Below, one piece after another: positions 19,649 through 27,506 of a DNA stretch of 33,646 bases. Positions within the stretch are counted from its first letter, which is position 1. The number at the start of each line of letters is the position of its first letter. The stretch is from Chara braunii (lineage: Eukaryota; Streptophyta; Charophyceae; Charales; Characeae). The stretch is from contig BFEA01000588.1 of the NCBI GenBank assembly GCA_003427395.1, forward strand, positions 49,272 through 82,917. The letters run 5' to 3'. The notes under the pieces are model-generated. The model saw only the letters and a program-made list of their open reading frames with translations. It made no database searches and was not told where the DNA came from. The position numbers and the translations under genes were made by a program.

Positions 19649-20053
19649 ATGGGTTTCTGCAGAGAAATGGGAAGTGAGGAAAAACTGAGGGTGACATGCA
19701 CACTGCACCGAGACAGAGACGAAGGCTGGGAAGAAAGGGTGGCACAAAACCTCCGTTATCAGACAAGGCTCATGATGGAACAGGCTCTAAAGCTAGTGAA
19801 AGATCGGACACTTATTGAGTATACCTACTACATTCATGGGTCAAATGGAAAACTGCACAACACCTTTTCATTCGTAGGATCCGTTGAGGAAGTGAGGAAA
19901 GTTGTTGCTGATGATCAGCAAGAGGATTTAGTCACCGATTCCAAGAGAAATGTGCAGGCATCAAACAAAAACAATATAGGGAGAGACGAGCCGGCTTTGA
20001 GACTGGCCATAATCAGGCACATGGTACATCATCAAATCACGAGCAGCAATTGA
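19649..20053 (+). pseudogene. Beta-domain relic in 3' LTR, 134-codon frame
   Basis: The frame is longer than in the 5' LTR since seven bases and a CAA codon are kept. LRVTCTLHRD is followed by QALKLVKDRTLIEYTYYI and SVEEVRKVVADDQ, matching the GT-strand and hydrophobic-strand blocks of internal beta units. The ATG at 19649 gives MGFCREMGSEEK; it need not be an authentic start. The function is unknown. Confidence 0.5.
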
Positions 20054-20191
20054 TACAGTCACGAAACTGAGAAAGTCAGAGAGATAGCAACTGTCATACA
20101 CATGAGCACAGTTCAGTCTTTTCTGGTCAGCAAGTCGGTGTTGACCAACCTCAATCAGATTGCACTCAAGGAGGCAATTCAGTATCAATAG

Positions 20192-20551
20192 GTGAGTGCA
20201 ACTTGCTTCAAGAAGGGAGATCTGTCAATCTTTGTTGTCCTCATGAGTTTTGTGGAAAATGCCATTTATGATCTGAGATCCTATCTAAAGAGAGGTCAAG
20301 AAACTCGTGAGCATTTCGATTCTGTCTGGATTTCAGCAGCTAGCTATCTTGAGAGGAGAGAGCGAGAGCTTGATGAAGGTGGAACAAAGCTGATCCGCAA
20401 CTTTGGACCTAAGCTCTACGCTGACTATCCCAAGCCGCCAGTCCCTTCTCCACTCACAGACGGGTCTTGCTGGAGTGACTTAGTAGACTTGGCGAAGAGG
20501 TACATCTCACTAGCAGAAGTCAACTACGAGGCTGTGACAGAGCCGTCGTAA
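20192..20551 (+). pseudogene. Alpha-domain relic in 3' LTR, 119-codon frame
   Basis: The codon that is TAA at 1265 in the 5' LTR is CAA here, leaving a 119-codon frame. Blocks: LSIFVVLMSFVENAIYDL, ERRERELDEGG, PKPPVPSP, then the next unit start VNYEAVTEPS, where TAA (20549) replaces GAA of the other copy. Together the two LTRs show that the common ancestor had a longer open frame. Confidence 0.5.
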
Positions 20552-21249
20552 TTCCTGCATCTCAGACGAGGGATTTTCTCTAGTTCTTATCTCCCCACTC
20601 TATGAGAGGAGTTCTGTTCCATGATTGGCTTTCGGGTCATGTACCTTTGATGGAAGTGTTCAGAGCTCGCATGTTTTAGGTGGCTCTATATTCTGAGGCC
20701 ACAACCTCAGAGAGTATGCAGACATGGTTCAAAGCACAGGAAACGAGCAGTTGAATGAGAGATTGACTGTGAGAACCCAGAGGGATAAGTGAGGACTCTT
20801 GAGGAATGCTGACTATGTCTATTCATCTGTACTTTCTGACATTATTATGAGTTCTCACTTTTCCCTCACTTAACTTTGTCATTTCTCGAGTTATTCAGTT
20901 TTGCTTTTTGCATTGTTATTGCTGATAACTGCATCTCTCTGATGATTCTGTCACGGTTCTAAAAAAATAGAAACCTTCAAAATTAATACATGCATGACAC
21001 ATCAAAAAATTCCCCGACTATTATTTGTATGATTTTACTGTTCCGAATCAAAATAAAAGATTCCTAAGAACGGGGACCGACGAAGATCGCAATTGAAGGG
21101 TCTCGCTCGAAGCCGGACGCACACAACAGGAAGGGATTTGCTTTAATTAATTAATTTATTTTATTTATTGCAATCATCATCCAAATCCTGCGTGACAACC
21201 TGTTGGCTTTCTGGTCGCCTGAAGAGGCCCGACTGGAAAAAGTGCGACA
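20552..21249 (+). other. Remaining part of 3' LTR, no gene
   Basis: It corresponds to 1523-2215 of the 5' LTR. AATAAA lies at 21052-21057; the rest is AT-rich (TTAATTAATTAATTTATTTT) then ends in CGACA. Confidence 0.6.
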
Positions 21250-22034
21250 GCGGGGGCTCAAAGCCTCCGACAAACTCCAAATGATCCACACGCGGAAGTG
21301 GAGGAGTGCGCATGCCCTTAAATCTGCTATGGATGAACTAATTGCTGTTCGTCGGCATGGAGTAACCGATGCCAAGCTAATCAAACTCTTTTATCGTGCC
21401 CTCCCTGACAACATTCAGTGACATTTCTTTGAGAAAAAGAATCAGCAGGGCATGACCTATGACACTCTCAATCGGAAGGCAGTTGCATTTGCCGCCCAAG
21501 CGTCGCAAGTTACCACGTTCTGGCACAAGGATCTATCACAGGGAAAAACGTGGAAGGGACGCACCATCTCGGGCCAAATCACGACCAAAGACAATTTAAT
21601 ACTAACAATGGAAGAAGGTGGTGTTGACGAGGTTCCCTACTCTAACATTGAGTGGGGACTAGAGGAGCAGGACAATAGCTATGGTCAGAGGAGAACCTAC
21701 GCTGCTGTCGCGGCCGGAGGGAGGCCGCAAGGAGGAGGACAAAGGTCCAACCAGAATGGCCGGGCCCCGGGTGGCCGAGAACAGGGCGGCCAGGGGGTTG
21801 GCGGTAATGGCAACCTCCAAGCGGGATGAAGGGGAGGTCCCTTGTCTAACCGTCTGCATTAGAGTCGGTCACCTCCTAGACAACAGTGGTGGCACCCAGG
21901 CCGGCCTGAGGGCCGACCCTGGGAAGACCTAGGTATTGACAAAAATGTATGGCAAGAACGCATTAACAGTTCTCAGTGCGTATTCTGCGGGGACCCAGCC
22001 CACATTGTAAAATTGTGTCCTAAGTATAGGGACC
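21250..22034 (+). pseudogene. gag: Gag of element B, C-terminal part with zinc knuckle
   Basis: Starting with RGLKASDKLQMIHTR, it covers the end of the capsid helices and the nucleocapsid part. TGA at 21419 and another stop near 21827, plus TAG near 21857, break the frame, but the frame does not shift. The Gly-rich part (RPQGGGQRSNQNGRAPGG) leads to a complete CCHC knuckle CVFCGDPAHIVKLC at 21977-22018. The upstream half of gag is displaced by element A. Function by family: RNA packaging and particle assembly. The frame 21203-21421 is a chimera, its first 16 residues being LTR sequence. Confidence 0.85.
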
Positions 22035-22891
22035 GTGCTGCGTCTGGGGCAGCAAAAGACAGCCACGGTAGGGGTTGCAACTGCCCCTATCCTAGGAGTA
22101 TGTGGATCTGAGCGTGCGGGGGAAGTAGAGTCTCCCACTCCACATATCTCCAGGGCAGAGGTTGCAGGCCGGCGTCTAGTGAGCTGTCCAGAGACTGCTT
22201 CTGTTAGGGTCTCTCTAGACGTTTCCCTCACAGGCTTAGCTGAAGAATTAAGAGAGAGGAGGCAAGCCTAGGCCAAGATGAAGAAGGATAGTAAAGGACA
22301 ACTGATCCTCGCAGACGTAGAGATTTTTAGAACTAGGGTAGGAGCCCTAATAGACAGTGGGGCGACTAAGAGTTATATCAGTCGTAAAGCGCTGAAGAAG
22401 TTGAAGCTAAATCTAAAAGTCCAGTGATTGGAAGAACCTGTAGTTAGCATCCTCACAGACAATAGCAGGATGCACGTTGAAGAGTATGTTGAGGGGGTCC
22501 ACGCCTACTTTCGCCTCGAGAAAAAGTACAGCACTCCTTGACCCTCCTCGTAGAAGAGAGTCTCCCATTTGACATCGTGTTAGATACGGATTGGGGAGAG
22601 GCAGCAGGAGCTACACTTCACCTTAGAGAGCACGAGTGTAGGCTCCCTAGCGCGTCAAGCAAAGTCAAGCAAGTCCGCCTATATCATGAGTCTGGGGTAG
22701 ATAACCCCCTTGCCAATTGCTGCCTCAACGTTCCTGCATTCGCCAGACTTGTACGAAAAGAGCAACTCGAAGAGCAGGTGTTCATAGCCTATGTAAGACC
22801 GATTTTTGTTGAGTCAAGGGAAGAAGAAAGATTCATCCTACTATCGCCAATCTGCTGGAATAATACAAATACTTATCTGAAGCACCTTTAG
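22035..22891 (+). pseudogene. pol: Protease region of element B
   Basis: ALIDSGATKSYIS has the full retropepsin motif, with the Asp codon at 22353-22355. Upstream is a frame 22035-22271 ending in TAG; TGA-type stops and a small deletion near 22520-22540 break the continuation, after which FDIVLDTDWGEAAGATLHLREHE follows (C has VLGTDW, the usual Gly). The open part runs to 22891 but its last 35 or so residues (IFVESREEERF and beyond) read differently from relatives, so more small shifts are likely. It cut the precursor protein by family role. Confidence 0.8.
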
Positions 22892-23637
22892 GAGTAGTGC
22901 CCCGACCGATCCAACACCGTATAGAGATAGAACCTGGTAATAGAATGTCTAAGGGGCAGTCTACAGGATGTCTCCTAAGGAGCTAGAGGAGCTTCGCAGA
23001 CAGTTAGACGGGCTCCTAAGGAAAGGATGGATCAGGCCTAGCTCGTCACAGTTTGGCGCACCTGTTCTGTTCGTCCCAAAGAAGGAGGGAGAATTACGCA
23101 TGTGTATAGACTACAGGGGACTAAACGCCAGTACAATTAAGAATGCAGGGCCATTGCCGTGTATATATGACTTGTGAAACCGCGTGCAGGGTTGCAGATA
23201 CTTCTCAAAGATAGATTTGAAATCGGGGTACCATCAAATAGAAGTGCATCCCGACGATCAGTATAAGACGGCGTTCAGGACAAGGTATGGGCATTACGAG
23301 TTCATAGTGATGTCGTTTGGACTTACTAATGCACCGACTACTGTTCAACGCTGCATGAATGACTTGTTTAGACCGTGGTTAGATAGATTCGTTGTAGTTT
23401 ATTTAGACGACATCTTAGTGTTCAGCAAGATCCTCGAGGAACATGAGTGTCATTCACGACAGATTCTAAGCAAACTGAGACAGTCTTACTTCAAGATTAA
23501 CCCAAAGAAGTGCGAGTGGGCCAAGACAGAGGTCCTTTACCTAGGCCATGTATTAGACGGCGACGACATTAGGCCCGAGGACAACAAAATTGGATCCATA
23601 GAGATTGGCCGACTCCTAAGACGCTGACAAAGTTGTG
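22892..23637 (+). pseudogene. pol: Reverse transcriptase of element B
   Basis: The open part starts [20 protein letters not shown], then [28 protein letters not shown] at 23175 interrupts (C has Leu-Leu). The frame continues with KIDLKSGYHQIEVHPDDQYKT and YLDD at 23400-23411 in VVVYLDDILVFSK, then KKCEWAKTEVLYLGHVL. A shift near 23590-23620 ends it. All catalytic Asp residues of the YLDD box and the IDLKSGYHQ box remain. Chromovirus-type RT. Confidence 0.9.
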
Positions 23638-24471
23638 TTCGTTTTTAGGATTGGCTAACTACTACAGGAATTTCGTAAGGAACTCCTCCACGATCGCTGC
23701 TCCCCTTCGTAGATTACTGAAGAAAGAGACTATCTAGAAGTGGGACCAAGATTGTACGTCAAACTTCAAGAAATTGAAGAAGGCCTTAATAGAATACCCT
23801 GTCCTCAAAGTTGTTGATCTGTCATTACCCTTTGTTGTTACTACAGACGCGAGTCAGTATGGCATAGGTGTCGTTTGGCAGCAAGATGATGGCAACGGTT
23901 ACAGACCCATAGAGTTCATGTCTGCCAGACTTCCCTCAGAGAAAGTTGCAGCATCGACATATGAGAGGGAACTCTTAGGCAGGCTTTAGATCACTGGAAG
24001 CACTACCTGCTTGGGAGACACTTCAAGGTATACTCTGATCACGAGACTCTTCGATGACTAAAGACACTGGCCAAGATGACGCCCAGATTAACCAGATGGG
24101 TTGCTGAGATAGGCCAATTTGACTTTGAGTTAAAGCCTGTAAAAGGAAAGTATAACGTGGTAGCCGATGCTCTGAGTAGGAGAGCTGATTACTTTGGCGC
24201 GATAGTGCACTATCTAGACATAGGGGCCGATCTGCAACAGAAGATCAGAGAGATCTAGACATAGGGGCCGATCTGCAGCAGAAGATGAGAGATGCATATG
24301 CTCAAGACCCGATCTACAGTGAGTTGATGAAGAGAGTAAGGGAAGTCATAGATAGCGAGCCGCACTACCGAACCACGAACGGGCTACTGTGAGAAGTCCA
24401 ATGTCGCTGACAGACTGTGCGCCCCCAACAGTGAAGAGATCCACAGTTTAATCCTAGGGGAATGCCACGAT
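23638..24471 (+). pseudogene. pol: RT connection and RNase H of element B
   Basis: A frame with [14 protein letters not shown] and a TAG at 23735 (Trp in C) leads to VVTTDASQYGIGVV (catalytic Asp kept, 23846-23848) and SARLPSEKVAASTYEREL. A shift near 23975 moves to the frame holding MTPRLTRWVAEIGQFDFEL and NVVADALSRRADYFG (24076-24258). A 41-base tandem duplication (24212-24252, 24253-24293) shifts it again. One base is missing near 24391 relative to C (LLFEK). Function by family: RNA removal after reverse transcription. Confidence 0.85.
24212..24293 (+). repeat. 41-base tandem duplication in RNase H/integrase linker of B
   Basis: ATCTAGACATAGGGGCCGAT starts both copies (24212 and 24253). 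The copies differ at a few bases. As 41 is not a multiple of three it breaks the frame. C has only one copy. Confidence 0.9.
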
Positions 24472-25593
24472 ATGGAAGGACACTTCAGATGGCAAAAGAC
24501 TTTAGCTAATTTGATGATGTCATACACGTGGCCAGGTATGAAAGCAGACTGCATAGAGTATGTGCGCAGCTGCAAGGTATGTCAGCTTAACAAGACTACT
24601 ACAAGAGCCCCTCCAGGTCTCCTTAGACCCTTGCCTATTCCATCAGGACTTGGAGATTTAGTTTCCATCGACTTCATGGATACTGGGGTCAAAAGTAGGC
24701 ACGACAGAACTCAAGTCATGGTCATAATAGATAGATTTAGTAAGTATGCAGTATTTGTTCCCTTGCCTTCCGAGGCACGTACAGACTTAGTCATTACAAA
24801 GTTTTTTGACTTCTGGGTAAGCGAGCATGGCATGCCGCTGTCCATAGTTAGTGATAGGAACACGCGGCTTACTAGTCAGAATTGGCAGGATCTTATAAAA
24901 GTCTATGGGTCTAAGTTGTTGATGTCGTCGGAACGACACCCAGAGACTAACGGCCAGACAGAGCAGATGAATAAGATCTTGGAACACCTACTTAGAATGT
25001 ATATTAGACCAGATCAGGTAAACTGGGATGAGATGCTTCCCAAAGTAGCAAATGCCTACAATAATAGTGTCCACCTAGCTACTTGCAGGACTCCTAATGA
25101 GCTACATAAGTCCTTTAGACCTAGGCAACCGTTTGAGGGACTAAACCGGGACCGGGTACAGAGGCTACCACCGGGTACGCAAGAGTTTGCGTTGCAGCAC
25201 GAGCAGGAAGTTGCTAAGGTCATAGACAATCTGAGAAAAGCCCAACACTGGATAATAGAGCAAGCTAACAAGCACCGCCGACCTTCACAGTTTCAGGTAG
25301 GCAATCTAGTTTGGGTCAAGTCCAAGGAGTTCGCACCCGAGGAAAACATTTCGCAGAAGCTCTTACCTGCGTATAGAGGACCGTGGCCTGTCCGAGAAGT
25401 CAAAGGAGGAGAGGACGGCCCATTGTATACGATAGAGATTCCAGCACACCTCCACACATACCAAGTCTTCCATGCGTCCAAGTTGTTACCTTGCACCACA
25501 TCTGACAAATTCCCTTCCAGGAGATCGATGATTCCACTAGACATGGACGGTGCATACGACACTAGATCACATAGTGGAAGAGGACGTGTTTAG
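24472..25593 (+). CDS. pol: Integrase of element B, 373-codon open frame
   Basis: The longest intact frame in the window. Zinc domain CHDMEGHF (upstream His just before this ATG), then CKVCQLNK; core with SIDFMDTG (first Asp), VSDRNTRLTSQNW (second Asp), HPETNGQTEQMNKILEHLL (Glu in QTE); then FQVGNLVWVKSKEFAPEE and KLLPAYRGPWPVREV, the C-terminal GPY/F module. All three catalytic acids remain. ATG 24472 is internal to the polyprotein; the frame is open upstream to about 24395. A one-base shift near 25560 separates the chromodomain. Confidence 0.9.
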   Translation: MEGHFRWQKTLANLMMSYTWPGMKADCIEYVRSCKVCQLNKTTTRAPPGLLRPLPIPSGLGDLVSIDFMDTGVKSRHDRTQVMVIIDRFSKYAVFVPLPSEARTDLVITKFFDFWVSEHGMPLSIVSDRNTRLTSQNWQDLIKVYGSKLLMSSERHPETNGQTEQMNKILEHLLRMYIRPDQVNWDEMLPKVANAYNNSVHLATCRTPNELHKSFRPRQPFEGLNRDRVQRLPPGTQEFALQHEQEVAKVIDNLRKAQHWIIEQANKHRRPSQFQVGNLVWVKSKEFAPEENISQKLLPAYRGPWPVREVKGGEDGPLYTIEIPAHLHTYQVFHASKLLPCTTSDKFPSRRSMIPLDMDGAYDTRSHSGRGRV

Positions 25594-25759
25594 GACAGGA
25601 GGTCGAGGTCATCCCCATAAAAAATATAAGGTTAGGTTCGCATACCAGGAACCCGAGGACAACCGATGGTTTACAAGAACAAAGCTGCTAAAAACCGCTC
25701 CCGACATAGTACACGCCTATGAAAGGGAAAGAAAGCACAAAGATCCTACCTTGAGTTAG
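25550..25759 (+). pseudogene. pol: Chromodomain of element B (shifted frame)
   Basis: VEEDVFRTGGRGHPHKKYKV, then RFAYQEPEDNRWFTRTKLL and PDIVHAYERERK follow the chromodomain pattern (basic strand, K-KV strand, P-E-D-W, and a C-terminal helix). The same piece occurs in C. Chromodomains direct integrase towards particular chromatin. It is read in another frame than the integrase, so the fusion has broken. Confidence 0.75.
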
Positions 25760-25797
25760 AATGTTCTCGGAGGACCTTAAATTTAGGACGGCGGGAG
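25760..25797 (+). promoter_or_regulatory. 3' end of B with polypurine-like tract
   Basis: AGGACGGCGGGAG (25785-25797) precedes TGAAACGG. In C AGGACTGCGGGAG precedes TGAAAGG at the same distance from the end of pol. Because the tract is interrupted by C or T it is only polypurine-like. Confidence 0.5.
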
Positions 25798-25840
25798 TGA
25801 AACGGTTTCACCCAGTTGACTCGACATTGCAGACACAAAG

Positions 25841-26026
25841 ATTCGATCCCTACACCTGTGCTCTAACCTTGTACATTGACCCTGTGTGTTGAGTGAGATT
25901 CGATCCCTAGACCTACCCTGTACCTTGTACATTGACCCCATGTGCTGAGTGAGATTCGATCCCTAGACCTACCCTGTACCCTGTACATAGGAGCAGTGAC
26001 CTGTGTGGGAGTCGATCCCTAGGGCT
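25841..26026 (+). repeat. 56-57-base tandem repeat, about 3.3 copies
   Basis: ATTCGATCCC starts at 25841, 25898 and 25954, and a variant AGTCGATCCC at 26010. The two middle units share TAGACCTACCCTGTACC. The last unit is diverged and incomplete. Confidence 0.85.
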
Positions 26027-26213
26027 GTAGGTTAGAAGTTGAGTCTGTTACCAGTAGTCCTAAACAGTCTGTTCTAGAAGTCTCTACCTGAGTCTACTGA
26101 GGGCCTAGAGTCTGTTTGTAAGTCCGTAGGTTCCAAAAGGCCGTAGGTCCCTGTAGGCAGTCATGTCAGCAGGTACCAGGGGTAGAGGCTGCACGTGGGG
26201 AAATATGGAGGCC

Positions 26214-26376
26214 CACGCGTTTTGGAGAAGATTCCAGAATACGCGTTTTGGGGCCCAGCTGTTGTACACGTTTTGGTACAGGGAGTTCCATGCGGTTCGA
26301 GCCTACCAGGCCCACGCGGTTTGGAAACTTCCAGACCCGGGCCTCACACGTTTTGACCCAGGCCCACACGCTTTGA
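26214..26376 (+). repeat. Array of seven CACGCGTTTTGG-like motifs
   Basis: Copies start at 26214, 26240, 26265, 26289, 26313, 26345 and 26365, spaced 20-32 bases, mostly 24-26. The motif is CACGCGTTTTGG with variation. It lies upstream of the TATA box, the place of LTR enhancers. Confidence 0.7.
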
Positions 26377-26460
26377 GGCAGGGCCCGGAAGAGCTGCCTT
26401 GGTATCTTGTGCGTGGAGGACTGCAGGTGCCCGAAGAAGAAGTGGGCTGTGAAGAAAACA

Positions 26461-26675
26461 GCGGCCATAGAGAACCAGCGAGGGAGACACAGGCGGCCAT
26501 AGCTAGGAGGAGGAAGACGACGGCAGCCATAACCGCCCAATTGTTGGTGCAGACAGGGTGTACAGAGTGTGTGCGTCTGTGTAGCGTGGACATTAAGGGT
26601 GATCCTCGTACGTGCATGCATGTGAGAGTGAGGGAGAGTTAGGCTGGTGGTAGAGACGGTGTTCGGCGGCCATAG
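26461..26675 (+). repeat. Scattered GCGGCCATAG motif, four copies
   Basis: GCGGCCATAG occurs at 26461, 26493 and 26666, with the variant GGCAGCCATAA at about 26522. Possible protein-binding sites in the LTR; no regular spacing. Confidence 0.5.
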
Positions 26676-27051
26676 CCGCAAGTTGTACAGTTGTTCTAAA
26701 CAGAGTTTAAGAGCAAATTCGTTGTTGAGTCTGAGTTTACGAGTTTGGTTTGCGATCGGTTCTCATGTATGCATGTTGTGAGCAAGTCCGAAGTCGAGTC
26801 TGATTGCATCTTCAAGCCCTGACTCTTGTCCTTTTATGCTTTGTGGATGTTGCACACTCACCTTGGTACTTGCTGCAGTCAAGTCTGTCTTGTAGAGTTT
26901 GTCATCTCTTTCTGCATTGAGTCACTCCTGTCCAGGTTGTTGTAGGTTTCATGCATGTGGTCTGATAGAGGCTGAGGGGCCGATATCTGCACGGGACTTA
27001 GTAGGGGTGAGGTGTATCTAATGCTAGACGACCTGGGAAAACACCCCAAGG

Positions 27052-27065
27052 ATCGGTATAAACCG
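27052..27065 (+). promoter_or_regulatory. TATA box within a short palindrome
   Basis: TCGGTATAAACCGA holds GTATAAA flanked by the inverted bases TCGGT and ACCGA. It would place transcription start at about 27085-27095, about 420 bases before the gag ATG of C. This fits a U3/R junction. Confidence 0.5.
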
Positions 27066-27313
27066 ACAGGATGCTCTGGGTGGTACACTATACTTGAACT
27101 CTGAGCTGCAGATCGCGTGTCCAGTCTGTCTAAGTCTTGAGAGAACTCTGGATGTGATCATTGTCCTGATTGCGACGTTAAATAATTCATGAGGAGTTAT
27201 GGGGGATCTCCTTAAATGCCTCCTGATCAGCCAGTAGTTCTGTAGTGACAGCCTAGCAGTAGATTAGTATCAAGTAGTTGACAGAGGGCCAATTTGAAGC
27301 CAAAGCGAGGCAA

Positions 27314-27395
27314 GATTGGACTGTGGGTGCACGTGCACCCGACGGTTGTGAAGAGATTGGACTTTGGTTGCCAAAGCATCCAACGGTGGTGGTAA
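27314..27395 (+). repeat. 41-base imperfect direct repeat with 16-bp palindrome
   Basis: GATTGGACT(G/T)TGG starts both copies at 27314 and 27355. The first copy contains GGGTGCACGTGCACCC (27325-27340), a perfect palindrome; the second has GGTTGCCAAAGCATCC. Confidence 0.65.
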
Positions 27396-27506
27396 CCTAG
27401 CTAAGGCAGAAGAAAGGACCTCTGTAGTCCCCTAGAGAGTCAATGTCTAGGTCGAAAGTCTAAGTGTCGAGGAGCGGATTCGGTTGCGATTGTGCCTCTG
27501 TCCAAC

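Larger units (their letters stand above)
19033..21249 (+). repeat. 3' LTR copy of element A
   Basis: It is the second copy of the direct repeat, aligned from base 1 to base 2215 of the window. Its right end, CGACA at 21249, is followed at once by codons of the gag of element B (RGLKASDK). It has no polypurine tract before it; plastid DNA stands there instead. It may therefore lack its own 5' part. Its alpha and beta relics are less broken than those of the 5' LTR. Confidence 0.85.
21250..25759 (+). mobile_element. Element B: chromovirus split by element A (3' part)
   Basis: From the middle of gag to the chromodomain it aligns with element C in the same order. The gag N-terminus, 5' LTR and leader must lie left of base 1 if A was inserted here. 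The gag frame starts exactly at 21250 with the codons that in C follow ADVT. Many breaks are present, so B is inactive. Confidence 0.85.
25798..27506 (+). repeat. LTR and leader between B and C (limits uncertain)
   Basis: It begins TGAAACGGTTTCA beside a polypurine-like tract and carries promoter-type features: tandem repeats, motif arrays and a TATA box at about 27055. The gag start of C is at its right end. I cannot place the U5 end or the primer-binding site. It could be the 3' LTR of B, the 5' LTR of C, or one LTR shared by both. No gene. Confidence 0.6.

Noticed and set aside
25841-26026. tRNA-gene-like B boxes (ATTCGATCCC)
   Set aside because: They are units of a tandem repeat and lack acceptor, D and anticodon arms, so no tRNA gene or SINE can be supported.
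26163-26681. Open frames of 159 and 171 codons on both strands
   Set aside because: They lie over GC-rich LTR motif arrays, have no domain and are open on both strands because of composition.
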